IMG/VR virus record: IMGVR_UViG_3300033991_000095
Coordinates: 1 to 28,095 of that record
DNA: 28,095 nt
Source of the DNA: a virus
Direction: 5' to 3' (one strand)
Numbering within the stretch: the stretch's first letter is position 1; every line of letters starts with the position of its first letter. A program made the position numbers and the translations under genes. The notes under the pieces were generated by a model, which ran no database searches, was not told the DNA's origin, and was given only the letters and a program-made list of their open reading frames with translations. Below are positions 1-7,693 of this stretch, one piece after another.

Positions 1-174
1 ATTGACCAAACGATAATAAATAATGCTGCATTAGTGGCCGACCCCTGTGTTAGGATACAAGAAGAGACTTTGAAGAGAGAATATAAAATTACTATGCAAC
101 TGAGTGTTGGATTAAACGCTCAGCAAGTTGTTCCATATCACTACATAACTGAATTCGAGGACCTATGTACATAG
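1..174 (+). CDS. 3' end of an unidentified upstream gene (partial), probably baseplate
   Basis: Frame 1 is open from the first base to a TAG at 172-174, giving 57 C-terminal residues of a protein whose start lies outside the window. The fragment reads NNAALVADPCVRIQEETLKR and ends TEFEDLCT. An 'AL..DPRV' pattern near the C-terminus occurs in small gp25/DUF2634-type baseplate proteins, and the next genes are tail fibres, so a baseplate role is a reasonable guess. The fragment is too short to assign a family. The stop lies inside the ribosome binding region of the fibre gene that follows, so the two are probably co-transcribed. Confidence 0.55.
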   Translation: MDQTIINNAALVADPCVRIQEETLKREYKITMQLSVGLNAQQVVPYHYITEFEDLCT

Positions 175-179
175 GAGAG
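173..179 (+). promoter_or_regulatory. Ribosome binding site of the first tail fibre
   Basis: AGGAGAG lies seven bases before the ATG at 187 and overlaps the stop codon of the upstream gene, which suggests translational coupling. Confidence 0.6.
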
Positions 180-186
180 ATAAAAC

Positions 187-1788
187 ATGGCAGCACACAC
201 AAAACTACACTCCTCTGAACATCAGTACGGTGGCGATGACGATGCCCACTCATACATCGACCACGGCTATATTCAGGGGTTGGATAGCGATGACCACACA
301 CAGTATGCTTTGCTTGCAGGGCGTTCTGGCGGTCAGTCGATTGTCGGTGGAACTGGAGCTGGAGAAGACCTTGTGTTAGATAGCACATCTCACGGAACGA
401 AAGGCGATATAGCTGTGAAGAATGCTTCCGACCTGGTTGTGTATTCAGATGACCTTTCCACTGAAAAGGCGCGAATTGATGGTGCAACAGGAAACATCAC
501 TACGGCAGGTACTGTAGATGGTGTTGATGTTGCCCTGTTGAAATCGGACTTCGATACCCACGATGGTGCAAACGCGAAGACAGCACACACAGGTGGATTA
601 GGAGACCATACACATCAGTCTGCTGGAGCGGAAGGAGGAAAGGTAGACCATGGGTTGGCTCTAGATGGTCTCAGTGATGATGACCATACTCAGTACGCCC
701 TGTTGGCTGGTCGTGCTGGAGGACAGATAATCTATGGTGGTACCGGGGATGGCGATGACCTGACGTTGTATTCAACAAGTCATGTAAACAAAGGTCAAAT
801 TCTTGTGAAAGACCCACTGGATATGAACAGCAAGAACATCACTGGATTGGCAGACCCTTCTAATGCACAGGATGCAGCTACGAAGTCTTATGTGGACAGT
901 CTTTCTCAGGGACTTGATTGGCAGGAAAGCGTTCTTGACAAAGACCTGACACAGGCACCTGGTGGTCCGACTACTGGCGATAGATACATCATTCATAGAA
1001 AAGCCAGTGCCAACATATCTGCAGTTAATCAGGGAACTAAGAAGCTCACTATTGAAGGTGACCAATCTGCAAACATATCTGCAGGTGATACTATCTTAGT
1101 GCACAACTCTACCGGAAATGATGGTTACTACTCTGTTGTGTCAGTCACCGTTGTTGGTGGACCATCCACAGAGATAGTTGTGAATGAAGCTATCCCTGAT
1201 GCAACAGCTGATGGTAAGGTGTGGTGGACTGGTTCTGCTGGTGGTTCTACGTGGGCTGTAATAGGACCTGAGAAGATTGCTGAGTATAATGGAGCTTCTT
1301 GGGTTGGCACCACACCAAACGAAGGAATGGCTACCTGGGTGGAGGACGAGAATTCACTGTATGTGTACAATGGAACACCTGGTGTTGGAGATTGGGTTCA
1401 GTTTGGTAGTACAGTGAACCACAATACGTTGAGTGGACTTCAGGGTGGTACGTCTAACCAGTATTACCACTTGACAAGCGCCCAGCAGTCTGGTTTGACG
1501 GGTGGTGGGGACATTGGAACTACCTACCACAACCACGATGGTATATACTACAGGGAGACCGAGTTCACTGCAACTGATGCAGATGCTGAAAAACCAGTGA
1601 AAACACTTGCAGCCGGACACCTGGACCATACTCTAATTAAGGAGATATACCACACGAGTAAGGGTGCTGGTGACCCAAGTGCAGGTTTGTCTGAGGGACA
1701 GGCTTGTATCTGGTATCAGACATCTACCTCCTGTTGGCTCGTCTTCAAGACGGATACTAGCGGAGTCAAAGTAGAGATGACGGTCTAG
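187..1788 (+). CDS. Tail fibre protein with duplicated DHTQYALLAGR repeats and a DUF2793-like region
   Basis: This is a 533-residue virion fibre, expected at the distal tail where it contacts the host surface. A block beginning GLDSDDHTQYALLAGRSGGQ (residues 31-75) recurs at 161-205. Its GGTGAGEDL...STSHGTKG continuation is a pattern seen in many phage fibres. Residues 211-237 carry the common LDMNSKNITGLADP...ATKSYVD linker. Residues about 244-406 (DWQESVLDKD, then GDWVQFG) resemble a DUF2793-type domain. Residues 410-432 hold a second widespread fibre motif, HNTLSGLQGGTSNQYYHLTS. The ATG follows AGGAGAG at 173-179. Its codons look more C-ending than those of the following genes, suggesting high expression. 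A strong terminator follows directly. A tail fibre role is well supported; the receptor is unknown. Confidence 0.85.
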   Translation: MAAHTKLHSSEHQYGGDDDAHSYIDHGYIQGLDSDDHTQYALLAGRSGGQSIVGGTGAGEDLVLDSTSHGTKGDIAVKNASDLVVYSDDLSTEKARIDGATGNITTAGTVDGVDVALLKSDFDTHDGANAKTAHTGGLGDHTHQSAGAEGGKVDHGLALDGLSDDDHTQYALLAGRAGGQIIYGGTGDGDDLTLYSTSHVNKGQILVKDPLDMNSKNITGLADPSNAQDAATKSYVDSLSQGLDWQESVLDKDLTQAPGGPTTGDRYIIHRKASANISAVNQGTKKLTIEGDQSANISAGDTILVHNSTGNDGYYSVVSVTVVGGPSTEIVVNEAIPDATADGKVWWTGSAGGSTWAVIGPEKIAEYNGASWVGTTPNEGMATWVEDENSLYVYNGTPGVGDWVQFGSTVNHNTLSGLQGGTSNQYYHLTSAQQSGLTGGGDIGTTYHNHDGIYYRETEFTATDADAEKPVKTLAAGHLDHTLIKEIYHTSKGAGDPSAGLSEGQACIWYQTSTSCWLVFKTDTSGVKVEMTV

Positions 1789-1810
1789 GACAACTAGGCC
1801 TTCCCCCCTG

Positions 1811-1838
1811 AGGAGGGGCTTGCAACCCCTCCTTTTTT
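1811..1838 (+). terminator. Intrinsic terminator after the first tail fibre
   Basis: AGGAGGGG (1811-1818) pairs perfectly with CCCCTCCT (1826-1833) around the seven-base loop CTTGCAA, and a T run continues directly from the stem. It sits 22 bases after the fibre stop codon. In bacteria this is a textbook intrinsic terminator, and in archaea the T run alone could stop polymerase. No promoter-like sequence fits before the next gene at 1860, so readthrough must be partial. It therefore probably lowers downstream expression rather than ending the transcript. Confidence 0.85.
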
Positions 1839-1859
1839 AATTTATTGGAGGAAAGTCAG

Positions 1860-2678
1860 ATGGTTCATCAAGACCAACATGGATTAACTTCTGAAGACCA
1901 TCCTGACGTGGAAATATCATCATTATCTGATGCTCAATTACTTCAGTATGAACAAGCGAGTGGTAAATGGAAAAATAAGGATGTAGCACCAACTGGTCAT
2001 ACGGAGTTTGGAACTGATGCTCCCTTTAATCTGCAGAGACATGACCTGTATGCAACCTACTACTGTTGGTCAGTTCTTAAGTGGGAGGATATCAATGGAG
2101 CGAATGGACTCTATTGGATTTCGAAGACTGCTAATAGCAATGCAGGGCTAGATATTACTTTTGATGGGACATATATGTTCCCCAAGATGGAGCCGGGAAC
2201 AGGTGTTGGACATGTAGTGAGGATGTTTCCGTCTTTGATAGTTCCTTCAAGTGGAGCAAAAACACTGTATTTCTTTGGAATTTTCGCGGTGAACTATAAC
2301 AACTTGAATAGTACTAATTTTCTGTGGGGATTTACAGGGACTGAAGCTTACAATGGGGCCAGAGTTTGGTTCCGATTACAGGGTGTAAATGGGGATACGC
2401 ATATTAGTGCGGAAACGGGTACGGGAGCTACATCCACAGTGGAAGATTGTGGGGTGTTGCCAGCAAAAGGAGAAATGTTTTCTTTGATGATTGAATATAA
2501 ACCCTCCGCAAGCGCGAAATTCTATATTAATGGAGAACTTAAGAAGACGATTACAACGAACTTGCCAGGATTACCGCAAAATACTTGGATTCACATGTGG
2601 TATGTGAAAAATCCTCCAGCAGGAAATGCAAATAAGTTATTCTTCCAATTACCGGTTATTTGTGCTATGGAAAAGTGA
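1860..2678 (+). CDS. Tail fibre or virion surface protein with LamG/concanavalin-like region
   Basis: This 272-residue protein starts at the ATG at 1860, placed by the GGAGG at 1847-1851; an in-frame TTG at 1845 overlaps that site and is less likely. Residues 1-42 contain HQDQHGLTSEDHPDVEI and then LSDAQLLQYEQASGKWKN, a small attachment module common in phage fibres. The rest looks like a beta-sandwich of the concanavalin/LamG type: ARVWFRLQGVNG, then MFSLMIEYKPSASAKFYING followed by ELKKT, typical of strands in sugar-binding jelly rolls. It follows the main fibre gene after a terminator, so a lower-copy receptor-binding or accessory fibre is likely. The LamG-like fold is inferred by eye. Confidence 0.7.
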   Translation: MVHQDQHGLTSEDHPDVEISSLSDAQLLQYEQASGKWKNKDVAPTGHTEFGTDAPFNLQRHDLYATYYCWSVLKWEDINGANGLYWISKTANSNAGLDITFDGTYMFPKMEPGTGVGHVVRMFPSLIVPSSGAKTLYFFGIFAVNYNNLNSTNFLWGFTGTEAYNGARVWFRLQGVNGDTHISAETGTGATSTVEDCGVLPAKGEMFSLMIEYKPSASAKFYINGELKKTITTNLPGLPQNTWIHMWYVKNPPAGNANKLFFQLPVICAMEK

Positions 2679-2690
2679 TGAGGTGATAAT

Positions 2691-2939
2691 ATGACGAAAG
2701 ATACATTTCTTTATCGTGGTGCAAAGGAAACAGCCATACGTAAGGCTAAGAAACAATTCCATAAGAAGTATGGAAGAGACCCCAAAAGCGCGAGAGCAAT
2801 TGAGCCAGTAGCAAATGCCTGGAAGGTTGAAGTCTCTGATTCTACTGATGAGATTGAAGATATGTTGAAAGAAATGGAGGAACAGGAAAAGAAAACACCT
2901 CCTAAGAAAACTAGAACACGGGGCCGTGGAAAGAGGTGA
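2691..2939 (+). CDS. Small charged protein of unknown function
   Basis: An 82-residue protein that I do not recognise. It starts at an ATG preceded by GAGGTGA (2680-2686). The N-terminal third is strongly basic (AIRKAKKQFHKKYGRDPKSA), the middle is an acidic helix (DEIEDMLKEMEEQEKK), and the tail is a basic, probably disordered stretch ending TRTRGRGKR. This composition could suit DNA binding or a flexible assembly factor. It lies among tail fibre genes and ends inside the ribosome binding region of the next gene, so it belongs to the same late operon. Confidence 0.7.
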   Translation: MTKDTFLYRGAKETAIRKAKKQFHKKYGRDPKSARAIEPVANAWKVEVSDSTDEIEDMLKEMEEQEKKTPPKKTRTRGRGKR

Positions 2940-2943
2940 TTTG

Positions 2944-3363
2944 ATGGTTAATGTACCGCCGGTTGGTCAGCCAGCTAAGAAAGATTATAGTCGTCATTTT
3001 AATGGGGCACCGAATGTGGGCGATTATCTAATTGGTGATGGGTCAACTGGTGAACATTTTGATAGTACGGGTCCCATTACATATATTGGTGCTTGTATTC
3101 AGGTGAAATCCGACATTACAGATGCATGCATTTTACAGGTTGAAAATGTGACAAAATCGCTGTTAGGATATATTTTCCTTCCTGTACCACTGGGAACTAA
3201 TCCTGCGGAGTACCATACATATCTTGCTGATGAGGAAAGTGCACCCATCTCGATGACATTTGACGACGGAGACGAGATTAGGATACAATTTATATTTACA
3301 GATGACACATTTGGTTCCGATTGGATTGTTACTCTTGTAGACCATGAACATGCACTTGAATAG
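2944..3363 (+). CDS. Hypothetical virion-associated protein
   Basis: This 139-residue protein is not one I can assign. I chose ATG 2944, which has GAGGTGAT at 2933-2940 just upstream; an in-frame GTG at 2926 would precede that site. The sequence is rich in beta-prone segments and acidic residues (ISMTFDDGDEIRIQFIFTDD) with no membrane segment or signal peptide, which suggests a compact beta-sandwich. Its position among fibre genes makes a fibre-associated or surface decoration role plausible. Confidence 0.65.
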   Translation: MVNVPPVGQPAKKDYSRHFNGAPNVGDYLIGDGSTGEHFDSTGPITYIGACIQVKSDITDACILQVENVTKSLLGYIFLPVPLGTNPAEYHTYLADEESAPISMTFDDGDEIRIQFIFTDDTFGSDWIVTLVDHEHALE

Positions 3364-3373
3364 GAGGGATTTG

Positions 3374-3571
3374 GTGAAAGTTAACGGTGAGATTGTTGAC
3401 GATGATGCTGTTCAAAAATTTAAAGATGCTTTACGTCGGAAGCAAGCTGCACAAATGCAACAATCTGCAGAGATTCATTTCACCCTAGAGAACGGACGGA
3501 ATAGTGAACTTGAGGAGGTTTTAAATGGGAGAGTTAGAAACTCTAATAAAGGCAAACACACAAGCAGTTGA
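3374..3571 (+). CDS. Small helical protein of unknown function, GTG start
   Basis: A reading frame of about 66 residues beginning at GTG 3374. AGGAGGG (3362-3368) overlaps the previous stop codon and sets this start over an in-frame ATG at 3344. The sequence has a likely amphipathic helix (DDDAVQKFKDALRRKQAAQM) and a basic, low-complexity tail. Its last 47 bases overlap the next gene in another frame. It could be a short cytoplasmic regulator of the neighbouring membrane proteins, but I have no family match. Confidence 0.55.
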   Translation: MKVNGEIVDDDAVQKFKDALRRKQAAQMQQSAEIHFTLENGRNSELEEVLNGRVRNSNKGKHTSS

Positions 3572-3794
3572 AAGAAATACCGAATTTGCTAAAGCTCTAA
3601 CTGCAGAGGTAAAAGCCTACCGTGATACTACGGAGAAGGCCTTGGAGTTTCACAAACAGTTAATTCACAAGTTGATATCATTTGAGCAGAGGATAACGTC
3701 AAAATGGCAGGAGGCAGCTATAAAGTGGGGAGGATGGGTAGTGGGTGTTGGAATTGTGATAACAGAGATTGGAATAAGACTTTTAGGAGAGTGA
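3525..3794 (+). CDS. XhlA-like small protein: coiled coil plus one C-terminal membrane helix
   Basis: An 89-residue protein with a long heptad-like helix (about residues 3-60, ETLIKANTQAVERNTEFAKA onward) and one hydrophobic segment near the C-terminus (about 68-86, WGGWVVGVGIVITEIGIRLL). This layout and length match the XhlA family of phage lysis-associated membrane proteins, and the adjacent gene encodes a multi-spanning membrane protein, as expected of a holin pair. The ATG follows GAGGAGG at 3512-3518. A lysis role is inferred from topology and position only. A membrane-anchored tail or baseplate accessory remains possible. Confidence 0.6.
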   Translation: MGELETLIKANTQAVERNTEFAKALTAEVKAYRDTTEKALEFHKQLIHKLISFEQRITSKWQEAAIKWGGWVVGVGIVITEIGIRLLGE

Positions 3795-3798
3795 ATCC

Positions 3799-4320
3799 AT
3801 GGATTACATCATTCTGATTATGGCAATTGTGTACGGTATACTTAGCGGTATCATGACCGGTGTTTTAGGTTATTTGAAGACAGTGGCCGGATTGCTTAAG
3901 GCTGGGCAAACGGCTGAAGCCCTAGACTATCAGAAAATGGCTCAAACGATTGTTCTAGGTGGTATCATTGGTGCATTTGCGGGATATTCGGGATTACCAT
4001 GGGACCAAGCGCAAACAATGTTTTGGATTATGATTCAAAACATGGGTCTTACCGCTGTGTTTGATTGGGCTCTAAAGATTGTATCTAGGGCTCTTGGAAA
4101 ATGGATGCAGGACCACGATAGACAAGAGAAGCCTAAGAAGAAGAAGAAAAAGAAGGTAGAAGAAAAGGAGAAGGAATCTAAAGAGGAGAAACCTCTCGAG
4201 GAGAAGAAGGAAGAACCTCAAAAGGAACTTGGGGAGGTAGAAAAGCTTGTTGAGGAGTGTAACAAGCTAGAAGAAGAGATTAAATCAAAGAGGTCGAAGA
4301 AGAAGTCCAAGAAAGAATAG
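3799..4320 (+). CDS. Holin-like membrane protein with long charged tail
   Basis: This 173-residue protein has three probable membrane segments, at about residues 3-27, 48-66 and 72-92. An extremely charged C-terminal tail of about 65 residues follows, dominated by Lys and Glu (KPKKKKKKKVEEKEKESKEE). Holins of the multi-spanning class are short membrane proteins with charged cytoplasmic ends, and this gene follows an XhlA-like gene by four bases, so a holin is the best guess. The tail is far longer than usual for a holin. No endolysin gene is visible in the window. The ATG follows GGAGAG inside the preceding stop region. Confidence 0.6.
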   Translation: MDYIILIMAIVYGILSGIMTGVLGYLKTVAGLLKAGQTAEALDYQKMAQTIVLGGIIGAFAGYSGLPWDQAQTMFWIMIQNMGLTAVFDWALKIVSRALGKWMQDHDRQEKPKKKKKKKVEEKEKESKEEKPLEEKKEEPQKELGEVEKLVEECNKLEEEIKSKRSKKKSKKE

Positions 4321-4330
4321 GTGAGATGTA

Positions 4331-5716
4331 GTGAAGAAGATAATTGAGGGTTCACCTGCTTTAAAGCTAACGGGACAGCCAAACAGCCCTGAAATGATTG
4401 GTTGTCCCCTCCCTAATCTAAATGCACAGAATCAAATAGGAGTTTGTGCTGCTTTAGATAGGATGATAGCTCGTATGCCTTTTGTTTATCATACAGAAGA
4501 CCCTAGCAATATCAGGAAATTGATTACAATAGAATCTGAACAATTATGTTTATTGTATGATGAACTAGAGGATGTGCAGCATTCACACTGGGTGGATACT
4601 GCTAGTGGGTTTGCCCTTGATGCTCTAGGGTCTTTATTGTCAACACCGCGTCGCGCGGGCGAAACGGATTCAGCGTTTAAGGCCAGACTTAAGGCTGTAT
4701 TACCTACTTTCACTGGTGGGGGAACAATACCCCACTTAAAGAAGATTGTTGCTGGTGCTCTGGGTGGATATGGGGTTACTGAAGATAATGTGCAAATTAA
4801 TGATGGATACTTGGTTGTATGGCACGGACCCCATTATGAGTACATTTTGAAATTAGATGGTGATGCTACAGATTGGGAAGGGAATCATAATGGCGTTGAA
4901 GTGGGTGCCCCATCATATGATGACAGCCGATTTGATGACGGTTTATCTCAGCCTGACGACGTTAATTACATCAGAATCCCTGATGATTCAGCATTTGATA
5001 CTAATGACTTCTATTTGTGGGCCTGGGTCAATACGTCAGATGTATCTGGTACAAGAATCATTAAGATTAAGTCTACCGTGGGAGGAAGCATTGAATGGTA
5101 TCTACGAGTTGTGAATGGGCAGGTTCAGGGCAAAGTGAAGTTGGCTACAACAGATGCAGATGTGGATTCTGGTACGAATACCCTTGAAACGAATAAAACG
5201 TACTTTATTTTGCTTGCATATAATGATAGTACTAAACAGTCGACATTATATATTGTGGAAGATGGACTTCAGGGAAGAATGATAGCTTTAAGTAAGTTTA
5301 CCGGTGCTGCAGGTGCTGGAGCACGCAGCCTATATGCAAGTGCAGATATTTATTTGGGTATGAATCCCGCGGTAGCGGGTCAAGTGTGGGATGATGGATG
5401 GATAGACCATGTTGGATATAATTCTGGAGTTATGGATAATAAGCTAGCTGACGAACTAGCTTACTGTGCTCCAGGTTTAAATCATTACGCACACTTTAAT
5501 ATTGAGATTGCTAATTTCGACACTAGTGAAATTTCTGTGGATGATTGGTTATTTGCTGAAGAGGAAGTTAGGAAGAATAAAGCTGCAGCTATTGAGTTTG
5601 ATGGGTTCTCTAACGGACCAAAGATTGAAAGTATATTGGTTACAGGTCACGGTCACAGATATCATCATACGGAGATAACATTTACGGAAAGTCTTAATAT
5701 CACTTATCCGGGGTGA
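4331..5716 (+). CDS. Baseplate/tail-tip protein with an inserted LamG-like domain
   Basis: A 461-residue protein starting at GTG 4331. Residues about 40-170 contain FALDALGSLLSTPRRAGETD followed by SAFKARLKAVL and GGTIPHLKKIV. This 'LG..L..PR..GESD..FR.RL' pattern is typical of contractile-tail wedge proteins of the DUF2612/DUF2313 or tail-protein-I kind. Residues about 171-380 look like a LamG jelly roll (IRIPDDSAFDTNDFYLWAWV, TLYIVEDG, DDGWIDHVGYN). A baseplate-like sequence then resumes (HFNIEIANFDTSEISVDDWL followed by FAEEEVRKNKAAAI). The natural reading is a wedge protein carrying a carbohydrate-binding insertion. The C-terminus is histidine rich (HGHRYHH). Confidence 0.7.
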   Translation: MKKIIEGSPALKLTGQPNSPEMIGCPLPNLNAQNQIGVCAALDRMIARMPFVYHTEDPSNIRKLITIESEQLCLLYDELEDVQHSHWVDTASGFALDALGSLLSTPRRAGETDSAFKARLKAVLPTFTGGGTIPHLKKIVAGALGGYGVTEDNVQINDGYLVVWHGPHYEYILKLDGDATDWEGNHNGVEVGAPSYDDSRFDDGLSQPDDVNYIRIPDDSAFDTNDFYLWAWVNTSDVSGTRIIKIKSTVGGSIEWYLRVVNGQVQGKVKLATTDADVDSGTNTLETNKTYFILLAYNDSTKQSTLYIVEDGLQGRMIALSKFTGAAGAGARSLYASADIYLGMNPAVAGQVWDDGWIDHVGYNSGVMDNKLADELAYCAPGLNHYAHFNIEIANFDTSEISVDDWLFAEEEVRKNKAAAIEFDGFSNGPKIESILVTGHGHRYHHTEITFTESLNITYPG

Positions 5717-5723
5717 AGATTAC

Positions 5724-6179
5724 ATGAGCGAATTAAAAATTAAACAGAATGTCTATTGGGAGTTAATAGGTCCAGATGGTGTTGTGAAGGACTGCGGAAC
5801 TGTTCATAATTTAGTTTTAACTGATGGATTTGAGATAATTTGTGATAGACTTACGGGTCTAGGTGCTCAACCCAATTTGAAGTGTATTGCAATTGGAGAT
5901 AGTAACACAGCTGCTCAGGCGAGTCAAACAGATTTACAGGGAAGTGAACTAGCGTTTCAAGCTTCAACTAACTCGAGAGATGGGAGTAATGTCGCTATTA
6001 TGTATACTACGTATGCGGCAGGCGTTGGAACGGGGACTATTAAAGAAACAGTAATAGCCGATACCGTTGCAGCGAAAGGTTCTCGAAAGTGTGCAGGAAG
6101 AACGGTATTACCCGACATCGTGAAGGGTGCCGGAGATACACTAACTATCATCTGGGAATTTATCTTTGAGGAGGCGTAG
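5724..6179 (+). CDS. Small phage tail-fibre-family protein
   Basis: A 151-residue protein matching a pattern common in phage tail clusters. An opening GTVHNLVLTDGFEIICDRL is followed by a short loop and LKCIAIGDSNTAAQASQTDL, ending in a strand-rich tail (LPDIVKGAGDTLTIIWEFIF). Relatives show 'N.v...G...i...l', 'yiaiG.g..a....dt.L' and a final 'LTITWti' strand. Its exact job is unknown; these proteins are usually fibre-connector or minor virion components. It lies between the baseplate-LamG protein and the tailspike. The ATG has GGGGTGA upstream, overlapping the previous stop. Confidence 0.7.
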   Translation: MSELKIKQNVYWELIGPDGVVKDCGTVHNLVLTDGFEIICDRLTGLGAQPNLKCIAIGDSNTAAQASQTDLQGSELAFQASTNSRDGSNVAIMYTTYAAGVGTGTIKETVIADTVAAKGSRKCAGRTVLPDIVKGAGDTLTIIWEFIFEEA

Positions 6180-6181
6180 AG

Positions 6182-7453
6182 ATGGCACAGCTTTATACAA
6201 AGAAGACCTGGTTGAGTGAAGTTATTAAGGATTCTGATATGAACCGCATCGAGAATGCGTGCTCAGGAAGAAAATATCATGTATTTGCAAACGGCACTGA
6301 CGGTGATTTTTCCACGATTGCTGAAGCCATTGCTCAAGTGGGGACTGATGGTGGTGGAACAATTGTCTTACATGGTGAATTCACACTTAGTGCGACTATC
6401 AATCTAAATGTATCTCATTGTGCGTTAACTGCTGGGCCAAAAGGAGCTACAATTAAGAAGGGAGTGGGACTTAATGCACCTTCCCTTTATATTCATAGCG
6501 CTGTAGGGCTTTCAAGCGTTATAATTCAAGGAATTCTCTTTGATGGTGAAAAGACCTCTCAAGCAGCCGGTATTGGAGAGATTGAAATTGGTAAGATAAA
6601 TAATCTCATTATTAAGGATAATATCATAGAGGATGCATATGCTGATGGAATCCATATAGATAGTAACGTTAACAGAAACATTTGGATACTTGATAATGTG
6701 TTCTCTGGAATTGACGGATATCCTGTCAACCATGATGTTGATACTAGCTCAGAACGATTATGGATTAATAAAAATCGTTTTGCTAGCTTTAAGAAGTCGG
6801 CGATTAGATTCTATGGAAATAGCCCTGAGCATGTTTATATTACGGAGAATAATATTGATTGTAGCGGACAAACTTCAACATACTATGGAATTGAGACCGC
6901 AGCTGGAGTTGCAATAGCTTATGGAGTGATACATAATAATATAATCATCAATGTATATGATGATGCAATCCATGTTGCTTCAGCCGGTGTTGAAGTGACG
7001 GGAAACGAAATCGAGTTATGCGGTGGAGATGGAATTCATGTCAGCGGAAGTCAATTTGTAGTTGCACAGAATATTATTAATAATGTCGATGGACATGGAA
7101 TAAATGTACCTATTGATGAGTATAGTATTGTTACTGGAAATATCATCAACGATGTAATGTTCCATGGGGTATACATGCAGTCAAGCACACAGTCATCGGT
7201 TGTTGGAAATCTGATACACAATTGCAGTCAGGCATCTCATAACACATACAGTGGTGTTAAGTTGGTTGGACTTAATAGTGCGGCCCACGCAAATCATGTG
7301 GCTAGTAATACTGCTAATAAACATCAGTACGGTGTTGATGAGTCCGGAACTAAGAATCATGTAGTTGGAAATTCAAGCCATGGGCATGCAACTGGTGCTG
7401 TCAATGTGACTGGAGCTGGTTCGCAAAGTTCTTCAAATACAGGAACAGTGTAA
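6182..7453 (+). CDS. Tailspike-like right-handed beta-helix protein (pectate-lyase fold)
   Basis: A 423-residue protein whose residues about 30-70 (FSTIAEAIAQVGTDGGGTIV, LHGEFTLSATINL) match the entry motif of pectate-lyase-like beta-helices. The body repeats short coils rich in Asn, Ile and Val such as NNLIIKDNIIEDAYADGIHI, ILDNVFSGI, IHNNIIINVYDDAIHVAS and VTGNIINDVMFHGVYM, each one turn of a parallel beta-helix. Tailspikes of this fold bind and often cut surface polysaccharide. Catalytic acidic residues cannot be assigned without a structure. The C-terminus (HGHATGAVNVTGAGSQSSS) is low complexity. The ATG follows GAGGAGG at 6168-6174. It closes the receptor-binding cluster. Confidence 0.8.
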   Translation: MAQLYTKKTWLSEVIKDSDMNRIENACSGRKYHVFANGTDGDFSTIAEAIAQVGTDGGGTIVLHGEFTLSATINLNVSHCALTAGPKGATIKKGVGLNAPSLYIHSAVGLSSVIIQGILFDGEKTSQAAGIGEIEIGKINNLIIKDNIIEDAYADGIHIDSNVNRNIWILDNVFSGIDGYPVNHDVDTSSERLWINKNRFASFKKSAIRFYGNSPEHVYITENNIDCSGQTSTYYGIETAAGVAIAYGVIHNNIIINVYDDAIHVASAGVEVTGNEIELCGGDGIHVSGSQFVVAQNIINNVDGHGINVPIDEYSIVTGNIINDVMFHGVYMQSSTQSSVVGNLIHNCSQASHNTYSGVKLVGLNSAAHANHVASNTANKHQYGVDESGTKNHVVGNSSHGHATGAVNVTGAGSQSSSNTGTV

Positions 7454-7465
7454 GGAGGTAAATAA

Positions 7466-7693
7466 ATGCCAACAGTAGCAGACTACGATGAGCTAATTCG
7501 ATTAGCACAGAGGGCAGTGCGACTTCAAAGAAAAAGAGATTTGATTGTCGAGGGTAAGGTGATAGTTCGCGACCCCATTACTCATGAAAACTTTGAACGG
7601 AGTATTGATGCAGGAGCTATTGCCACTTTGGATGGAAAGATAGCTACAGCAGAGGCTGATTTAGCAAATAAGTTCGCGGCGATGTTTCCATGA
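7466..7693 (+). CDS. Small helical protein upstream of terminase
   Basis: A 75-residue protein with a strong AAGGAGG site before its ATG. It is largely helical (DYDELIRLAQRAVRLQRKRD at the N-terminus; IATLDGKIATAEADLANKFA at the C-terminus) with a short beta-prone middle. Its stop overlaps the terminase start as ATGA, so the two are translationally coupled. The position is where a small terminase subunit is often found. The length is short for that role and I see no clear helix-turn-helix, so it stays unassigned. Confidence 0.65.
   Translation: MPTVADYDELIRLAQRAVRLQRKRDLIVEGKVIVRDPITHENFERSIDAGAIATLDGKIATAEADLANKFAAMFP

Noticed and set aside
79-89. ATATAAAA-like sequence as a TATA box for the first fibre
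   Set aside because: It lies within the upstream coding sequence and about 100 bases from the fibre start, which has its own ribosome binding site.
4136-4160. A/G-rich lysine run as a slippery site or microsatellite
   Set aside because: It encodes the charged tail of the holin-like protein in frame; there is no alternative frame continuing beyond it.
4857-5114. Plus-strand frame inside the baseplate-LamG gene
   Set aside because: No ribosome binding site, and the overlapping frame carries clear LamG-like sequence.
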